From: Pseudomonadales bacterium
GTDB lineage: Bacteria > Pseudomonadota > Gammaproteobacteria > Pseudomonadales > Azotimanducaceae
Direction of reading: 5' to 3'
Assembly (NCBI GenBank): GCA_019634925.1
Contig: JAHCAL010000005.1
Location: 124,001 to 188,000, forward strand
DNA length: 64,000 nt
Part shown: positions 25,846 to 35,117 of the stretch, one piece after another
How the letters are laid out: every line of letters begins with the position of its first letter
Numbering within the stretch: the first letter of the stretch is position 1
Notes under the pieces: model-generated
Seen by the model: the letters and a program-made list of their open reading frames with translations, nothing else
Database searches by the model: none
What the model was told of the DNA's origin: nothing
Made by a program: the position numbers and the translations under genes

Positions 25846-26406
25846 TCAGAACAGGCGGATGCGCGTGCGCGACCGGCCGTGACGTGCCGCGACGCTGCTG
25901 CGCCGGCGGCGCATGCGGGCGTGCAGTTCGCGCCGCTTGATGGCCAGGTACTCGTCGCGCGAGAGGTTGGGATTGCGGTTGCGCGCCTGTTCGTCCCCAC
26001 GGTACCGGCAGAAGTCCTCGAACGCGTCGATCTCGTGCTTGAGCTCGCTCACCACCAGCTCGATCATGATCGCGTCGTCGATGTAGCCGAGTACCGGGAT
26101 GTCGTCCGGGATGATGTCGTGCGGATCCGCGAAGTACGCGAGCGCGGTGACGACGTTGCGGCGTTCCTGGCTCGCGAGCGCCCACTCCTCGTCGCGCAGC
26201 ATGCCGATCATGGCCTGGAGCCGCTCGATCCGCTGCATGACGAACGCCGGCGGCTTCGCGGCAACCACCTCGGCGATCATGGCCTCGGCCTTGTCGATGA
26301 TCTCCGTCTCGCTCGCCTGCTGCGCGGCTTCGCGCGCCTGCTTCATGCTGTTGCGGAAATACTTGAGATCCTGGTCTTCCAGATCGAAGGTGACCCTGAG
26401 TGGCAT
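25846..26406 (-). CDS. YkvA-family (DUF1232) protein
   Basis: The 186-residue protein contains the DUF1232 core TALAYFADPHDIIPDDIPVL, then GYIDDAIMIELVVSELKHEI, preceded by a helical region (YFRNSMKQAREAAQQASETE). It ends in a very basic tail with MRRRRSSVAARHGRSRTRIR. The core is usually an amphipathic membrane-associated hairpin. No enzymatic role is known. It stands alone between sppA (convergent) and the AGCS gene. Confidence 0.75.
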   Translation of the reverse strand: MPLRVTFDLEDQDLKYFRNSMKQAREAAQQASETEIIDKAEAMIAEVVAAKPPAFVMQRIERLQAMIGMLRDEEWALASQERRNVVTALAYFADPHDIIPDDIPVLGYIDDAIMIELVVSELKHEIDAFEDFCRYRGDEQARNRNPNLSRDEYLAIKRRELHARMRRRRSSVAARHGRSRTRIRLF

Positions 26407-26529
26407 GCGCGTTGACCCCTTCCAGTTGATGCCCCGTCGTGCGCCGCACTATACCCGATAATCCGGCACGCGCGATCACCGGCCGGTGCACACGCCCGCC
26501 CGAACGGCTGCCTCGAGGACGTCCGGCCG

Positions 26530-28194
26530 TCAGCGGTCGCGGAACCGGCGCCAGTAGTCGTCGGTGAGCGCCTTCACTTCCTTGCGCATCAGCACGAGGC
26601 CGATCAGGTTCGGGATCGACATGATCGCGAGCGTGACCGCGGAGATGAGCCAGATGAGCGAGGTGTCGACGATGGTCGCGAGGAAGAATCCGATCACGTA
26701 GACCAGCCGGTATGGCTGCACCGCCTGCACGCCGATCAGGTAGGTAATGGCGCGGTCGCCGTAGTAGGACCAGGCGAGCGCCGTGGAAAAGGCGAACAGC
26801 ACGAGCCCGATGGTCACCGCGTACTGGCCGTAGTCGCCGAGGAAGCTGCGTTTGAACGCTTCGGCGGTGAGCGGCACCGAGTGCAGGAGCGATCGTCCGC
26901 TCACCGTGATCGCGCGGTCCTGGATGCGCCCGTTGACCACCGCCAGGCTGCCGTCGAACGGCTGCCCGGCGCGCGCGAAGCGCACGTCCTCGGCGATCGA
27001 GCGGTTGTGGATGACGGTGAAATCCTGTTCCACGGCCACGCCGTCGACGATCGTGAGCGTTGCGGTGAGCGGTCGCACCGGATCGTCCTTCGGCGGCACC
27101 AGGTCGAGGTGCGCGAACAGCTGCGCGACGTGTTCCGGGTCGGTCTCGGTATAGACCCCGGCGACGAACTCGGTGTCGAAGGTCGCGAAGTTGTTCTGGA
27201 ATTTTTCGGTCCAGACCCCGGATGAGAGAATCACCAGGCCGGTCAGCGTGCAGATGATCAGCGTGTCGATGAACGGTTCGAGGATCGAGACCATGCCTTC
27301 GGAGACCGGCTCCTCGGTTTTCGCCGACGCGTGCGCGATGGGCGCCGAACCCTGCCCGGCTTCGTTGGAGAAGAGCCCGCGGTTGACGCCGCGGTTGAAC
27401 GCGTAGGCGAACGTGGCGCCGAGAAAGCCGCCGGCCGCGGCCGAGCCGGTGAACGCGTCGCGGAACACGGCGACGAACGACGGGATGATCTGTTCGACGT
27501 TGCTCGCGGCGACCGCGAAGGCCCCGACGGCATAGAAGATCCCCATGAACGGCACGATCGCGGCGGCGACGATCGCGATCCGGCGGATCCCGCCGACGAT
27601 GACGAGGCCGAGCAGGATGGCGAGCACCAGCCCGCTCACCCAGGTCGGTATGCCGAACGAGGCCTCAAGGCCGGACGCCATGTTGTTGCTCTGCGGCAGG
27701 TTGCCGGAGCCGAACGAACTCACCACCACGGCGCAGGCGAAGATCACCGCCAGCCACTTCATGCCGAGGCCGCGCTCCATGTAGTACATGGGTCCGCCGG
27801 CGATCCGGCCCTGGCTGTCCTTGACCCGGTAGCGGTGCGAGATGGTCACCTCGACGAACTTGGTGGTCATGCCGACCAGCGCGGTCATCCACATCCAGAA
27901 CAGTGCCGCCGGGCCGCCGAGGAAGATGGCGAACGCGACCCCGCCGATGTTGCCGGTGCCGACGGTGCCGGAGAGCGCGGTCGAGAGCGCCTGGAAGTGC
28001 GTGGTGTCGCCGGGGTCCCCGGGTCGCGAATGTTTACCGCGTACCACGCGCCAGGCGTGGCCGAAGAAGCGGATCTGCGGGAATCCGAGATAGAGCGTGA
28101 AGAACAGGCCAACGCCGAGCAGCAGGTACGGGAAGTAGAACGCGCTGCCGAGAAAACCGTCCAGGAAGGAGAAGAACCAGGTGATCCATTCCAT
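26530..28194 (-). CDS. Alanine/glycine:cation symporter (AGCS family) with extra domain
   Basis: The 554-residue polytopic protein imports small neutral amino acids with Na+ or H+. Family blocks are [55 protein letters not shown] with [20 protein letters not shown], and the late [17 protein letters not shown]. Most AGCS proteins are about 450-480 residues. Here an extra hydrophilic segment of roughly 105 residues (about 333-440) is inserted between the helix [11 protein letters not shown] and the helix beginning [18 protein letters not shown]. It is probably a periplasmic domain with beta-strand character. The gene follows an alkaline phosphatase gene with a 3-base gap. Confidence 0.88.
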   Translation of the reverse strand: MEWITWFFSFLDGFLGSAFYFPYLLLGVGLFFTLYLGFPQIRFFGHAWRVVRGKHSRPGDPGDTTHFQALSTALSGTVGTGNIGGVAFAIFLGGPAALFWMWMTALVGMTTKFVEVTISHRYRVKDSQGRIAGGPMYYMERGLGMKWLAVIFACAVVVSSFGSGNLPQSNNMASGLEASFGIPTWVSGLVLAILLGLVIVGGIRRIAIVAAAIVPFMGIFYAVGAFAVAASNVEQIIPSFVAVFRDAFTGSAAAGGFLGATFAYAFNRGVNRGLFSNEAGQGSAPIAHASAKTEEPVSEGMVSILEPFIDTLIICTLTGLVILSSGVWTEKFQNNFATFDTEFVAGVYTETDPEHVAQLFAHLDLVPPKDDPVRPLTATLTIVDGVAVEQDFTVIHNRSIAEDVRFARAGQPFDGSLAVVNGRIQDRAITVSGRSLLHSVPLTAEAFKRSFLGDYGQYAVTIGLVLFAFSTALAWSYYGDRAITYLIGVQAVQPYRLVYVIGFFLATIVDTSLIWLISAVTLAIMSIPNLIGLVLMRKEVKALTDDYWRRFRDR

Positions 28195-28197
28195 GGG

Positions 28198-29676
28198 TCA
28201 GCGCGCCGGGCCGAACAGCGCGTCGCGCATCACGTCGAACAGCCGGTTCTGCTCCATCACGCCCCTTACGGCGCCGGCGTTCACGCCGATGGCATAGGCG
28301 GCGACGTCCTCGCCGGCGTGGGTTTCGCTGCTCATCGGAATCGCTGCCACCTGGAGGAAGTCGCGCGCCGTGGTGTCGACCTCCCGGAGATCGGGCAGCG
28401 TCGCCCGGTAGCCGGGGCCGTTGGCGTAGCCGAGCGAGGTATACGGGCGCCCCTCGCTGTCGCGCGCGAGCTCGCCGAGCGGGGTCTCGACCTTGCCGAA
28501 GATCGGATTGCCGCGGCGCGGATAGCCCGCCAGCGTGAAGGTGTGGCTGTGATCGGCGGTGACCAGGATCAGCGTGTCGCTGCGGTCGGTCAGCTCGACG
28601 GCGGCCGCGACCGCGTCCGCCATCGCGAGCGTATCGGTGAGCGCCCGGTAGGCATTGCCGGCGTGATGGCCGTGATCGATCCGGCCGCCTTCCACCATCA
28701 GGAAGAAACCGCTCCCGGCCGCCTGCAGACGCCGGATCGCGAACCGGGTCATTGCGGCGATGGACGGTTCGCCGGCGGTATCTCCCGCGCGGTCTGCCTC
28801 GTACTGCATGTGCGAGGGCTCGAACAGGCCGAGCACCTGTCCGCTGGTCGGCGGCAGCGCCTCGAACTGCGCACTGTTCCAGACGTAGCGGCGATCCGGC
28901 CCCGCTGCGAGCCACTCGGTGACCAGGTCGCGACCGTCGCGGCGGTAGCCGCCCGCCTGCGCGACCTCGGGGTATTCGGGGTCAACGGTACCCTGGGGAA
29001 AGAACAGGGCCCGACCGCCGCCAAGGATCACTTCCGGGCCGTCGCCGCTGCCTGGCCGGCTCGTGAACTCGACGAGCTGCCGGGCGATGTCGCGGCAGCC
29101 ATGTTCCACCGCGGCGGGCGGCAGCTGGGCGTCGCTCTCCCAGTCGCGGTTCGGCACGTGCGCATACGTGGCGGCCGGGGTGGCGTGGGTGATCCGCGCG
29201 GTGCTGACGATCCCGGTCGCGAGCCCCGCCTGCTCGGCCATCTGCAGCAGGCTCGGCACCTCGTTCGCGAGTGCGCCGGCGCAGTCGTTGCGGTTGACCG
29301 ACGCGGCCACGTTGATGAAGCCCATGCGGGTCTTCTGGCCGGTCATGATGGCGGCCATGGTCCCGGCACTGTCCGCGACCTGGGCGTCGGTGTTGTAGGT
29401 CTTGATCAGCGCCACGTCGCTGAAGGCCTCGAACGGCAGCACGTGGTCCTCGCCCGGCCCGCCCTGCAGTTGTCCGGCGAGTATGCGTGCGGCGGTGACG
29501 GTGCTGATGCCCATGCCGTCGCCGAGAAACAGGATGACGTTGCGTGGCGCGGTTGTGCTGGCGGCCATTGCATCGGATGCCGGGCCGCCCTGGCCCGCGC
29601 AGGCGGTGGCCAGCACCATGGTGCCGGCGGCCACGAGGCGACCGACGGAACGCTTCATGACGATCGTTGCGATCAT
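28198..29676 (-). CDS. Alkaline phosphatase (PhoA superfamily), exported
   Basis: The 492-residue hydrolase releases phosphate from monoesters outside the cytoplasm. The N-terminus has a signal sequence ([19 protein letters not shown]), with a Cys suggesting a possible lipoprotein although the lipobox is not ideal. Metal and catalytic motifs are [20 protein letters not shown], the nucleophile Ser in [31 protein letters not shown] and [13 protein letters not shown]. The ATG at 29676 overlaps the gor stop (ATGA); an internal ATG at 29658 would remove six residues. It forms an operon with gor and the AGCS symporter. Confidence 0.9.
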   Translation of the reverse strand: MIATIVMKRSVGRLVAAGTMVLATACAGQGGPASDAMAASTTAPRNVILFLGDGMGISTVTAARILAGQLQGGPGEDHVLPFEAFSDVALIKTYNTDAQVADSAGTMAAIMTGQKTRMGFINVAASVNRNDCAGALANEVPSLLQMAEQAGLATGIVSTARITHATPAATYAHVPNRDWESDAQLPPAAVEHGCRDIARQLVEFTSRPGSGDGPEVILGGGRALFFPQGTVDPEYPEVAQAGGYRRDGRDLVTEWLAAGPDRRYVWNSAQFEALPPTSGQVLGLFEPSHMQYEADRAGDTAGEPSIAAMTRFAIRRLQAAGSGFFLMVEGGRIDHGHHAGNAYRALTDTLAMADAVAAAVELTDRSDTLILVTADHSHTFTLAGYPRRGNPIFGKVETPLGELARDSEGRPYTSLGYANGPGYRATLPDLREVDTTARDFLQVAAIPMSSETHAGEDVAAYAIGVNAGAVRGVMEQNRLFDVMRDALFGPAR

Positions 29677-31031
29677 GACTGGGCCCTCGGCTGGCGCATG
29701 GTGACGAATTCCTCGGCCGCGGTCGGGTGGATGCCGATGGTGCGGTCGAAGTCGGCCTTGGTCGCGCCCGCGGTGAGCGCGACGCCGATCCCCTGGATGA
29801 TCTCGCCGGCTTCCGGACCCACCATGTGTGCGCCCACCACCTTCTGGTCGGCGGGATTGACCAGGAGCTTCATGAACGTGCGCTCGTCGCGGCCCGACAG
29901 CGTGTGTTTCATGGGCCGGAACTCGGTCGCATAGACGTCGACGTCGCCGAAGCGGGCGCGTGCCTCGGCTTCGGTCAGGCCGACCGTGCCGATGTTCGGC
30001 TGGCAGAACACGGCGGTGGGAATCAGGCCGTAGTCCACCTTGCGCGGCGGATTGTCGGTGAACAGGTTGTTGGCGATGCACATGCCTTCGGCGATCGCGA
30101 CCGGGGTCAGCTGGTGGCGGTCGATCACGTCGCCGATCGCATGGATGTTCGGCACCGAGCTCCGGTAGAAGTCATCCACCACCACGCCGCCGCGTGCATT
30201 GAGTGCCACGCCCGCCTGCTCGAGGCCGAGCCCTGCGGTGTTGGGCAGCCGGCCGGTCGCGTACAGGACGAGGTCTGTGTCGACGTGCTCGCCGTCGCCG
30301 AGGCGGACCCGGCGTGCACCGTCGTGCGTTTCGATCGCGTCGACTTCGGTGCTGAACCGCAGGTCGATGTGTTTCTTGCGCAGTTCCTGGGCCACGAACG
30401 CACGCACCTCGTCGTCGAAGCCGCGCAGGAACAGCGGCCCGCGATAGACCAGCGTCGTGCGCGCGCCGAGGCCGGCGAAAATGCCCGCGAACTCGACCGC
30501 GATGTAGCCGCCGCCGACGATCACCACGCGCTCGGGGAAGCGTTCGAGGTAGAACGCCTCGTTCGAGGTGATCGCGAGTTCGCGGCCGGGAATGTCGGGC
30601 ACCATCGGCCAGCTGCCGGTGGCGATGAGGATGTTGCGGGTGGTGAAGACCTGGTCGTCGACGCGTACACGCTCGGCATCCACGAGCTCGGCACGGCCGC
30701 GCTTGATGTGCACGCCGGCGCCGGTGAGCAGATTCTCGTAGATGCCGTTCAGCCGCTCGATCTCGCGGGTCTTGTTGTCGCGCAGCCGTGGCCAGTCGAA
30801 GCCGGGGCGTTCGGTGTTCCAGCCGAAGCCGCGCGCGTCCTCGAACTCCTCCGCGAAGTGCGAGCCATAGACGAACAGCTTCTTCGGCACGCATCCGACG
30901 TTGACACAGGTGCCGCCGAGATAGGTGCTCTCGGCGACTGCCACGCGTGCACCGTAACTCGCCGACATGCGGCTCGCGCGCACGCCGCCGGAACCGGCGC
31001 CAATGACGAACAGATCGTAGTCGTAGTGCAT
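29673..31031 (-). CDS. gor: Glutathione-disulfide reductase
   Basis: The 452-residue class I flavoprotein disulfide reductase has the FAD fold [18 protein letters not shown] and the redox-active disulfide [18 protein letters not shown]. An NAD(P) fold follows, [20 protein letters not shown] with a downstream Arg in TLVYRG consistent with NADPH. The dimer interface has the catalytic His pair in [13 protein letters not shown]. It keeps glutathione reduced in the cytoplasm. It is the first gene of an operon with the alkaline phosphatase and the AGCS symporter. Confidence 0.93.
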   Translation of the reverse strand: MHYDYDLFVIGAGSGGVRASRMSASYGARVAVAESTYLGGTCVNVGCVPKKLFVYGSHFAEEFEDARGFGWNTERPGFDWPRLRDNKTREIERLNGIYENLLTGAGVHIKRGRAELVDAERVRVDDQVFTTRNILIATGSWPMVPDIPGRELAITSNEAFYLERFPERVVIVGGGYIAVEFAGIFAGLGARTTLVYRGPLFLRGFDDEVRAFVAQELRKKHIDLRFSTEVDAIETHDGARRVRLGDGEHVDTDLVLYATGRLPNTAGLGLEQAGVALNARGGVVVDDFYRSSVPNIHAIGDVIDRHQLTPVAIAEGMCIANNLFTDNPPRKVDYGLIPTAVFCQPNIGTVGLTEAEARARFGDVDVYATEFRPMKHTLSGRDERTFMKLLVNPADQKVVGAHMVGPEAGEIIQGIGVALTAGATKADFDRTIGIHPTAAEEFVTMRQPRAQS

Positions 31032-31209
31032 GCGCCAACCGCCGCCACAAAGCCCCGGAGCCTAATTCATCCATCGGGTTTTTCCTAGGCAAGCACGTCC
31101 TGCGCTTCTACACTCGCCGGCTGCGGCGACCGGCAGCTGCTTCGACCGACGCATGTGTCCACCGACGCGCGTCGGGGCACGCACCGAATTTCGAGAGGGA
31201 GGATTCCAG

Positions 31210-32754
31210 ATGAATGGCGCACAGAGCCTGCTCGGTACGTTCGTCGCCGCAGGCATCGACGTCTGCTTCACCAACCCCGGCACGTCGGAGATGCACTTCG
31301 TCGCCGCGCTCGACAAGGAGCCCGGCATGCGCGCGGTGCTCGGGCTCTTCGAAGGCGTGGTCACCGGCGCCGCCGACGGCTACGCGCGCATGGCGGGCAA
31401 GCCGGCCTGCACCCTGCTGCACCTCGGTCCGGGGCTCGCCAACGGCCTCGCCAACCTGCACAACGCACGCCGGGCGCGTTCGCCGATCGTGAACGTGGTG
31501 GGCGAACATGCCACCTACCACCGCAAGCTCGACGCACCGCTCACCTCGGACATCAACGGCTTCGCGAGCCCGGTATCCGGCTGGATCCGTGTGTCCGAAT
31601 CGGCCGACGCGGTCGCCGGCGATGCGGCCGCGGCGGTGCAGGCCGCCCTGCTGCCACCCGGGCAGATCGCCACGCTGATCCTGCCGGCCGACACGGCCTG
31701 GAATCCGGCCCAGCGCATCGCGACGCCACTGCCCGTGCCTGGCCTGACGCCTGCCGATCCGAACGCGATCGAGGCGGTGATCGCGGCGCTGCGCTCCGGC
31801 GAGCCGTGCACGCTGCTGCTGAACGGGCTCGGCGTGAGCGAGGCAGGTCTCGCGCTCGCGAGCCGGATCGCGCAGCAGTGCGGCGCGCGACTGTTCGGCG
31901 ACACGTTCATCGCGCGCATGCCGCGCGGGGCCGGACGCGTGGACCTGCCGCGGGTGCCCTACTTCGCCGAGCAGGCCGAGGAAGCGCTGGCCGGCACGCG
32001 GCACCTGATCCTGGTCGACACCAAGGCGCCGGTGAGCTTCTTCGCCTACCCCGGACGGGCGAGCGAACTGGCGCCGAAGGATTGCGTGATCCATCGCCTG
32101 ACCGCACCCGGCGAGGACACCCTGCACGCGCTCGCGGCCGTGGCCGAAGGCGTCGGCGCGCAGGGTCGGACGCCCGCGTTCGGCGGACTGGTCCGCCCCG
32201 CCCTGCCGCGCGGCGCACTCAACCCTGCCAGCATCGCGCAGGCGCTCGGCGCGCTGCTGCCGGAACAGGCGATCCTGGTCAACGAAGCGGCCACGTCGGG
32301 ATTCGCGCTGCCGGCGATGACGGCGCAGGCGCCACCGCACGACTGGCTCGACCTGACCGGCGGCTCGATCGGCATGGGCCTGCCCGCCGCGCTCGGCGCC
32401 GCGGTCGCGTGCCCCGACCGGCGCGTCGTGGCGCTGCAGGCGGACGGCAGCGCGATGTATACGATCCAGTCGCTCTGGACCATGGCGCGCGAGCAGTGTG
32501 ACGTCACTATTATTTTGTTTTCCAATCGTAAGTACGCGATTTTGCAGGTGGAATTCATGCGCGTCGGGGCGGAGAATCCCGGCCCGAAGGCCATGAGCAT
32601 GCTCGACCTGTCGCGTCCGGACCTCGACTTCGTCGCGCTGGCGAAGGGCATGGGCGTGCCGGCGGTCCGCGCGACCGATGCGGCCACTTTCAACGATGCG
32701 CTGGCCGGCAGCTTCGCGACCCCGGGCCCCTTCCTGATCGAGGCGGTGCTCTAG
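31210..32754 (+). CDS. ThDP-dependent enzyme, acetolactate synthase large-subunit family
   Basis: The 514-residue enzyme belongs to the ThDP decarboxylase/carboligase family. The N-terminal half has the cofactor Glu in [20 protein letters not shown] and the loop [13 protein letters not shown]. The C-terminal half has [20 protein letters not shown] and the metal/diphosphate motif [20 protein letters not shown] ending at the Asn of NRKYAIL. Acetolactate synthase and benzoylformate decarboxylase share this layout; no regulatory subunit gene is adjacent, so the substrate is uncertain. ATG 31210 follows a strong GAGGGAGGA. A GC-poor codon cluster runs through the motif region (32501-32548). Confidence 0.85.
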   Translation: MNGAQSLLGTFVAAGIDVCFTNPGTSEMHFVAALDKEPGMRAVLGLFEGVVTGAADGYARMAGKPACTLLHLGPGLANGLANLHNARRARSPIVNVVGEHATYHRKLDAPLTSDINGFASPVSGWIRVSESADAVAGDAAAAVQAALLPPGQIATLILPADTAWNPAQRIATPLPVPGLTPADPNAIEAVIAALRSGEPCTLLLNGLGVSEAGLALASRIAQQCGARLFGDTFIARMPRGAGRVDLPRVPYFAEQAEEALAGTRHLILVDTKAPVSFFAYPGRASELAPKDCVIHRLTAPGEDTLHALAAVAEGVGAQGRTPAFGGLVRPALPRGALNPASIAQALGALLPEQAILVNEAATSGFALPAMTAQAPPHDWLDLTGGSIGMGLPAALGAAVACPDRRVVALQADGSAMYTIQSLWTMAREQCDVTIILFSNRKYAILQVEFMRVGAENPGPKAMSMLDLSRPDLDFVALAKGMGVPAVRATDAATFNDALAGSFATPGPFLIEAVL

Positions 32755-32798
32755 GATCACTGCCGGGGCGGCGGTCCGGGCAGAACGAGGAGCAGTAC

Positions 32799-34130
32799 TT
32801 GAAGATCACGATTTTCGGCACCGGCTACGTGGGCCTGGTGACCGGCGCCTGTTTCGCCGAGCGCGGCAACGACGTGTTCTGCGTGGACATCGACCGGGAC
32901 AAGATCGCGGCACTGTCGCGCGGCGAGGTGCCGATTTTCGAGCCGGGCCTCGAACAGATCATCCGCAACAACCTGCGCAGCGGCCGGCTGATATTCAGCA
33001 CGGACGCGGCAGCCGGTGTCGCGCACGGTGAACTGCTGTTCATCGCGGTGGGTACTCCGTCCGGCGAGGACGGCTCCGCGGACCTGAGCCACGTGCTGGC
33101 CGTGGCGCGGACCATCGGCACGTACATGCAGACGCCCAAGGTGGTCGTCGACAAGTCCACGGTGCCGGTCGGCACGGCGGATCGGGTGCGCGAAGTGGTG
33201 GCCGAGGTACTCGCCGGACGCGGCGTGGAGGTCGAGTTCGACGTGGTGTCGAATCCCGAGTTCCTGAAGGAAGGCGCGGCGGTGAGCGACTTCATGAAGC
33301 CGGACCGGATCGTCATCGGCACCTCGAATCCGCGCAGCGCGCGCCTGCTCGAGGCGCTGTATGCGCCGTTCAACCGCAACCACGACAAGCTGATCCACAT
33401 GGACGTGCGTTCGGCCGAGCTGACCAAGTACGCGGCCAACGTGATGCTCGCGACCCGGATCAGCCTGATGAACGAACTGGCCAATCTCGCCGAGCGGCTC
33501 GGTGCCGACATCGAGGCCGTGCGTCGTGGCATCGGCTCGGATCCGCGCATCGGCTATCACTTCATCTACGCCGGCGCCGGCTACGGCGGCTCGTGTTTCC
33601 CGAAGGACGTGAAGGCGCTGGTCCGCACGGCCGAGGACGTCGGCTACGAGGCGACCATCCTGCAGGGCGTGGAAGCGGTCAACGAGCGGCAGAAACGCGT
33701 GCTCGGCGCGAAGATCGCCGCGCATTACGGCGGCCGGCTCGCCGGGCGTGTCTTCGCGGTGTGGGGCCTCGCGTTCAAGCCGAATACCGACGACGTCCGC
33801 GAGGCGCCGAGCCAGACGCTGATCGACGGCCTGCTCGCCGCCGGGGCCAGCGTGCGGGTCTACGACCCGGCCGCCGGCCGGGTCATGGCGCAGCGTTACG
33901 CCGGTTGCAACGACTTCACGCTCTGCACCGAGCGCGATGACACGCTCGACGCGGCCGACGGCCTGGTCGTGGTGACCGAGTGGAACGAATTCTCGAGCCC
34001 CGACTTCCACAAGCTGAAGGCACGCCTGCGCGAGCCGGTGATCTTCGACGGCCGCAACCTCTACGACCCGACCTACCTGGCCGATCTCGGGTTCACCTAC
34101 TACGGTATCGGGCGGGGAACACCGCCGTGA
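32799..34130 (+). CDS. ugd: UDP-glucose 6-dehydrogenase
   Basis: The 443-residue enzyme oxidises UDP-glucose to UDP-glucuronate using two NAD+, supplying acidic sugars for surface polysaccharides. The N-terminal NAD fold is [20 protein letters not shown]. The substrate region has [20 protein letters not shown], the active-site Cys lies in [17 protein letters not shown], and the C-terminus has [18 protein letters not shown]. The start is TTG behind AACGAGGAGC; no nearby ATG gives the full fold. Functionally it belongs with the exopolysaccharide genes at both ends of the window. Confidence 0.95.
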   Translation: MKITIFGTGYVGLVTGACFAERGNDVFCVDIDRDKIAALSRGEVPIFEPGLEQIIRNNLRSGRLIFSTDAAAGVAHGELLFIAVGTPSGEDGSADLSHVLAVARTIGTYMQTPKVVVDKSTVPVGTADRVREVVAEVLAGRGVEVEFDVVSNPEFLKEGAAVSDFMKPDRIVIGTSNPRSARLLEALYAPFNRNHDKLIHMDVRSAELTKYAANVMLATRISLMNELANLAERLGADIEAVRRGIGSDPRIGYHFIYAGAGYGGSCFPKDVKALVRTAEDVGYEATILQGVEAVNERQKRVLGAKIAAHYGGRLAGRVFAVWGLAFKPNTDDVREAPSQTLIDGLLAAGASVRVYDPAAGRVMAQRYAGCNDFTLCTERDDTLDAADGLVVVTEWNEFSSPDFHKLKARLREPVIFDGRNLYDPTYLADLGFTYYGIGRGTPP

Positions 34131-34185
34131 GCAAAACCCGTACTGCCAGATTGTTCAGGGACTGAACATGGCCCCGTAGGGGGTA

Positions 34186-34215
34186 TTGATTACTGGACAT
34201 TCATACAGGTACTCT
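34186..34215 (+). promoter_or_regulatory. Promoter of imuA-imuB-dnaE2
   Basis: TTGATT (34186-34191) and TACTCT (34210-34215), spaced 18 bases, form a plausible sigma-70 promoter. The first LexA box lies exactly between the two elements, the classic arrangement for repression. Confidence 0.55.
34193..34208. promoter_or_regulatory. LexA box 1
   Basis: CTG-GACATTCATA-CAG matches the CTG-N10-CAG consensus, in the context TACTG...CAGGTA. It sits in the promoter spacer 40 bases upstream of imuA. Confidence 0.85.
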
Positions 34216-34224
34216 TTCCCTCCC

Positions 34225-34240
34225 CTGTATGAAAATCCAG
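34225..34240. promoter_or_regulatory. LexA box 2
   Basis: CTG-TATGAAAATC-CAG is a second consensus site ending 7 bases before the imuA ATG. It is nearly the reverse complement of box 1: 18 of 19 bases of TACTGGATTTTCATACAGG agree apart from the two central differences. The pair therefore also forms a long imperfect hairpin. Confidence 0.8.
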
Positions 34241-34247
34241 TACCGTC

Positions 34248-35117
34248 ATGGCCACACCCAGCTCTGCTTTTCGCGAACCGTCCGTTCAGTCCGAACTGCC
34301 TGCCCGGTCCCTGCAGACGCTGCTCGAACACCCTGCGCTGTGGCGCGCCGGCCAGTTGCAGCGTGCGCCGGCCGCGCATCCGAGCGGCTTTCCCGAACTC
34401 GACGCGCACCTGCCCGGCGGCGGCTGGCCGCGCGCGGGGCTCGCCGAGTGCCTGCTCGACACCACGGGCGTCGGTGAACTGCGCGTACTCGCGCCGCTGA
34501 TCCGCGCGCTCAGTCGCTCCGAGGCGCGCTGGATCGCCTGGATCAACCCGCCGTTCACGCCTTATGCACCGGCGCTCGCCGCGCTCGACATCGATCTCGA
34601 GCGCATGCTGGTGATCAGCCCGCGCACCCATCGCGAGGCGGTCTGGGCGCTCGAACAGACGAGCCGCTCCGGCTCGTGCAGCCTGGCGCTGGCGTGGCTG
34701 GACGAACGGCAGCTCGGCCCGCGGGATACCCGGCGCCTGCAGTTCGCCGCCCAGCAGGGGCAGATGCTGACCTGCCTGTTCCGCCCCGCGCAGGCGGCGG
34801 CGACCCAGTCCATGGCCGAACTGCGCCTGGCGCTCGCGCCGGCCGGGCCGGGCCGGCTGCGGATCGACATCCGCAAGCGGCGCGGCAGCTGGCCGGTGAG
34901 CGGCATCGAGGTGCAGGTCGAGACACCCGACAGCCCGGAAGCGGTCTACGTCCAGCTGGATCACTGGCGCCGGCAGCGGGCTGCGGCGGTGACCGACGCG
35001 GTGACCGACGCAAAAGAACCTGCGGACCTGGCTCCCGTCGATACCGCCACGGCGCTCGACGCTTCCCCTGGTGTTTCCAACAGCCCGGTCGACGCGGTGG
35101 CGCCGGTCACCCACTGA
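34248..35117 (+). CDS. imuA: Translesion synthesis-associated protein ImuA
   Basis: The 289-residue RecA/SulA-like protein is the first gene of the imuA-imuB-dnaE2 SOS mutagenesis cassette. Visible blocks are ALWRAGQLQRAPAAHPSGFP, ELDAHLPGGGWPRAGLAECL and LAPLIRALSRSEARWIAWIN. A classic Walker A is degenerate, as usual for ImuA. The C-terminal tail is low-complexity, including a 12-base in-frame duplication (34986-35009, AVTDAVTD). Two LexA boxes lie in its upstream region. Its stop overlaps imuB as TGATG. It probably aids loading of the mutasome. Confidence 0.9.
   Translation: MATPSSAFREPSVQSELPARSLQTLLEHPALWRAGQLQRAPAAHPSGFPELDAHLPGGGWPRAGLAECLLDTTGVGELRVLAPLIRALSRSEARWIAWINPPFTPYAPALAALDIDLERMLVISPRTHREAVWALEQTSRSGSCSLALAWLDERQLGPRDTRRLQFAAQQGQMLTCLFRPAQAAATQSMAELRLALAPAGPGRLRIDIRKRRGSWPVSGIEVQVETPDSPEAVYVQLDHWRRQRAAAVTDAVTDAKEPADLAPVDTATALDASPGVSNSPVDAVAPVTH
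34986..35009 (+). repeat. 12-bp tandem duplication in imuA
   Basis: GCGGTGACCGAC occurs twice in direct succession, giving AVTDAVTD in the disordered C-terminal tail. Confidence 0.8.
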
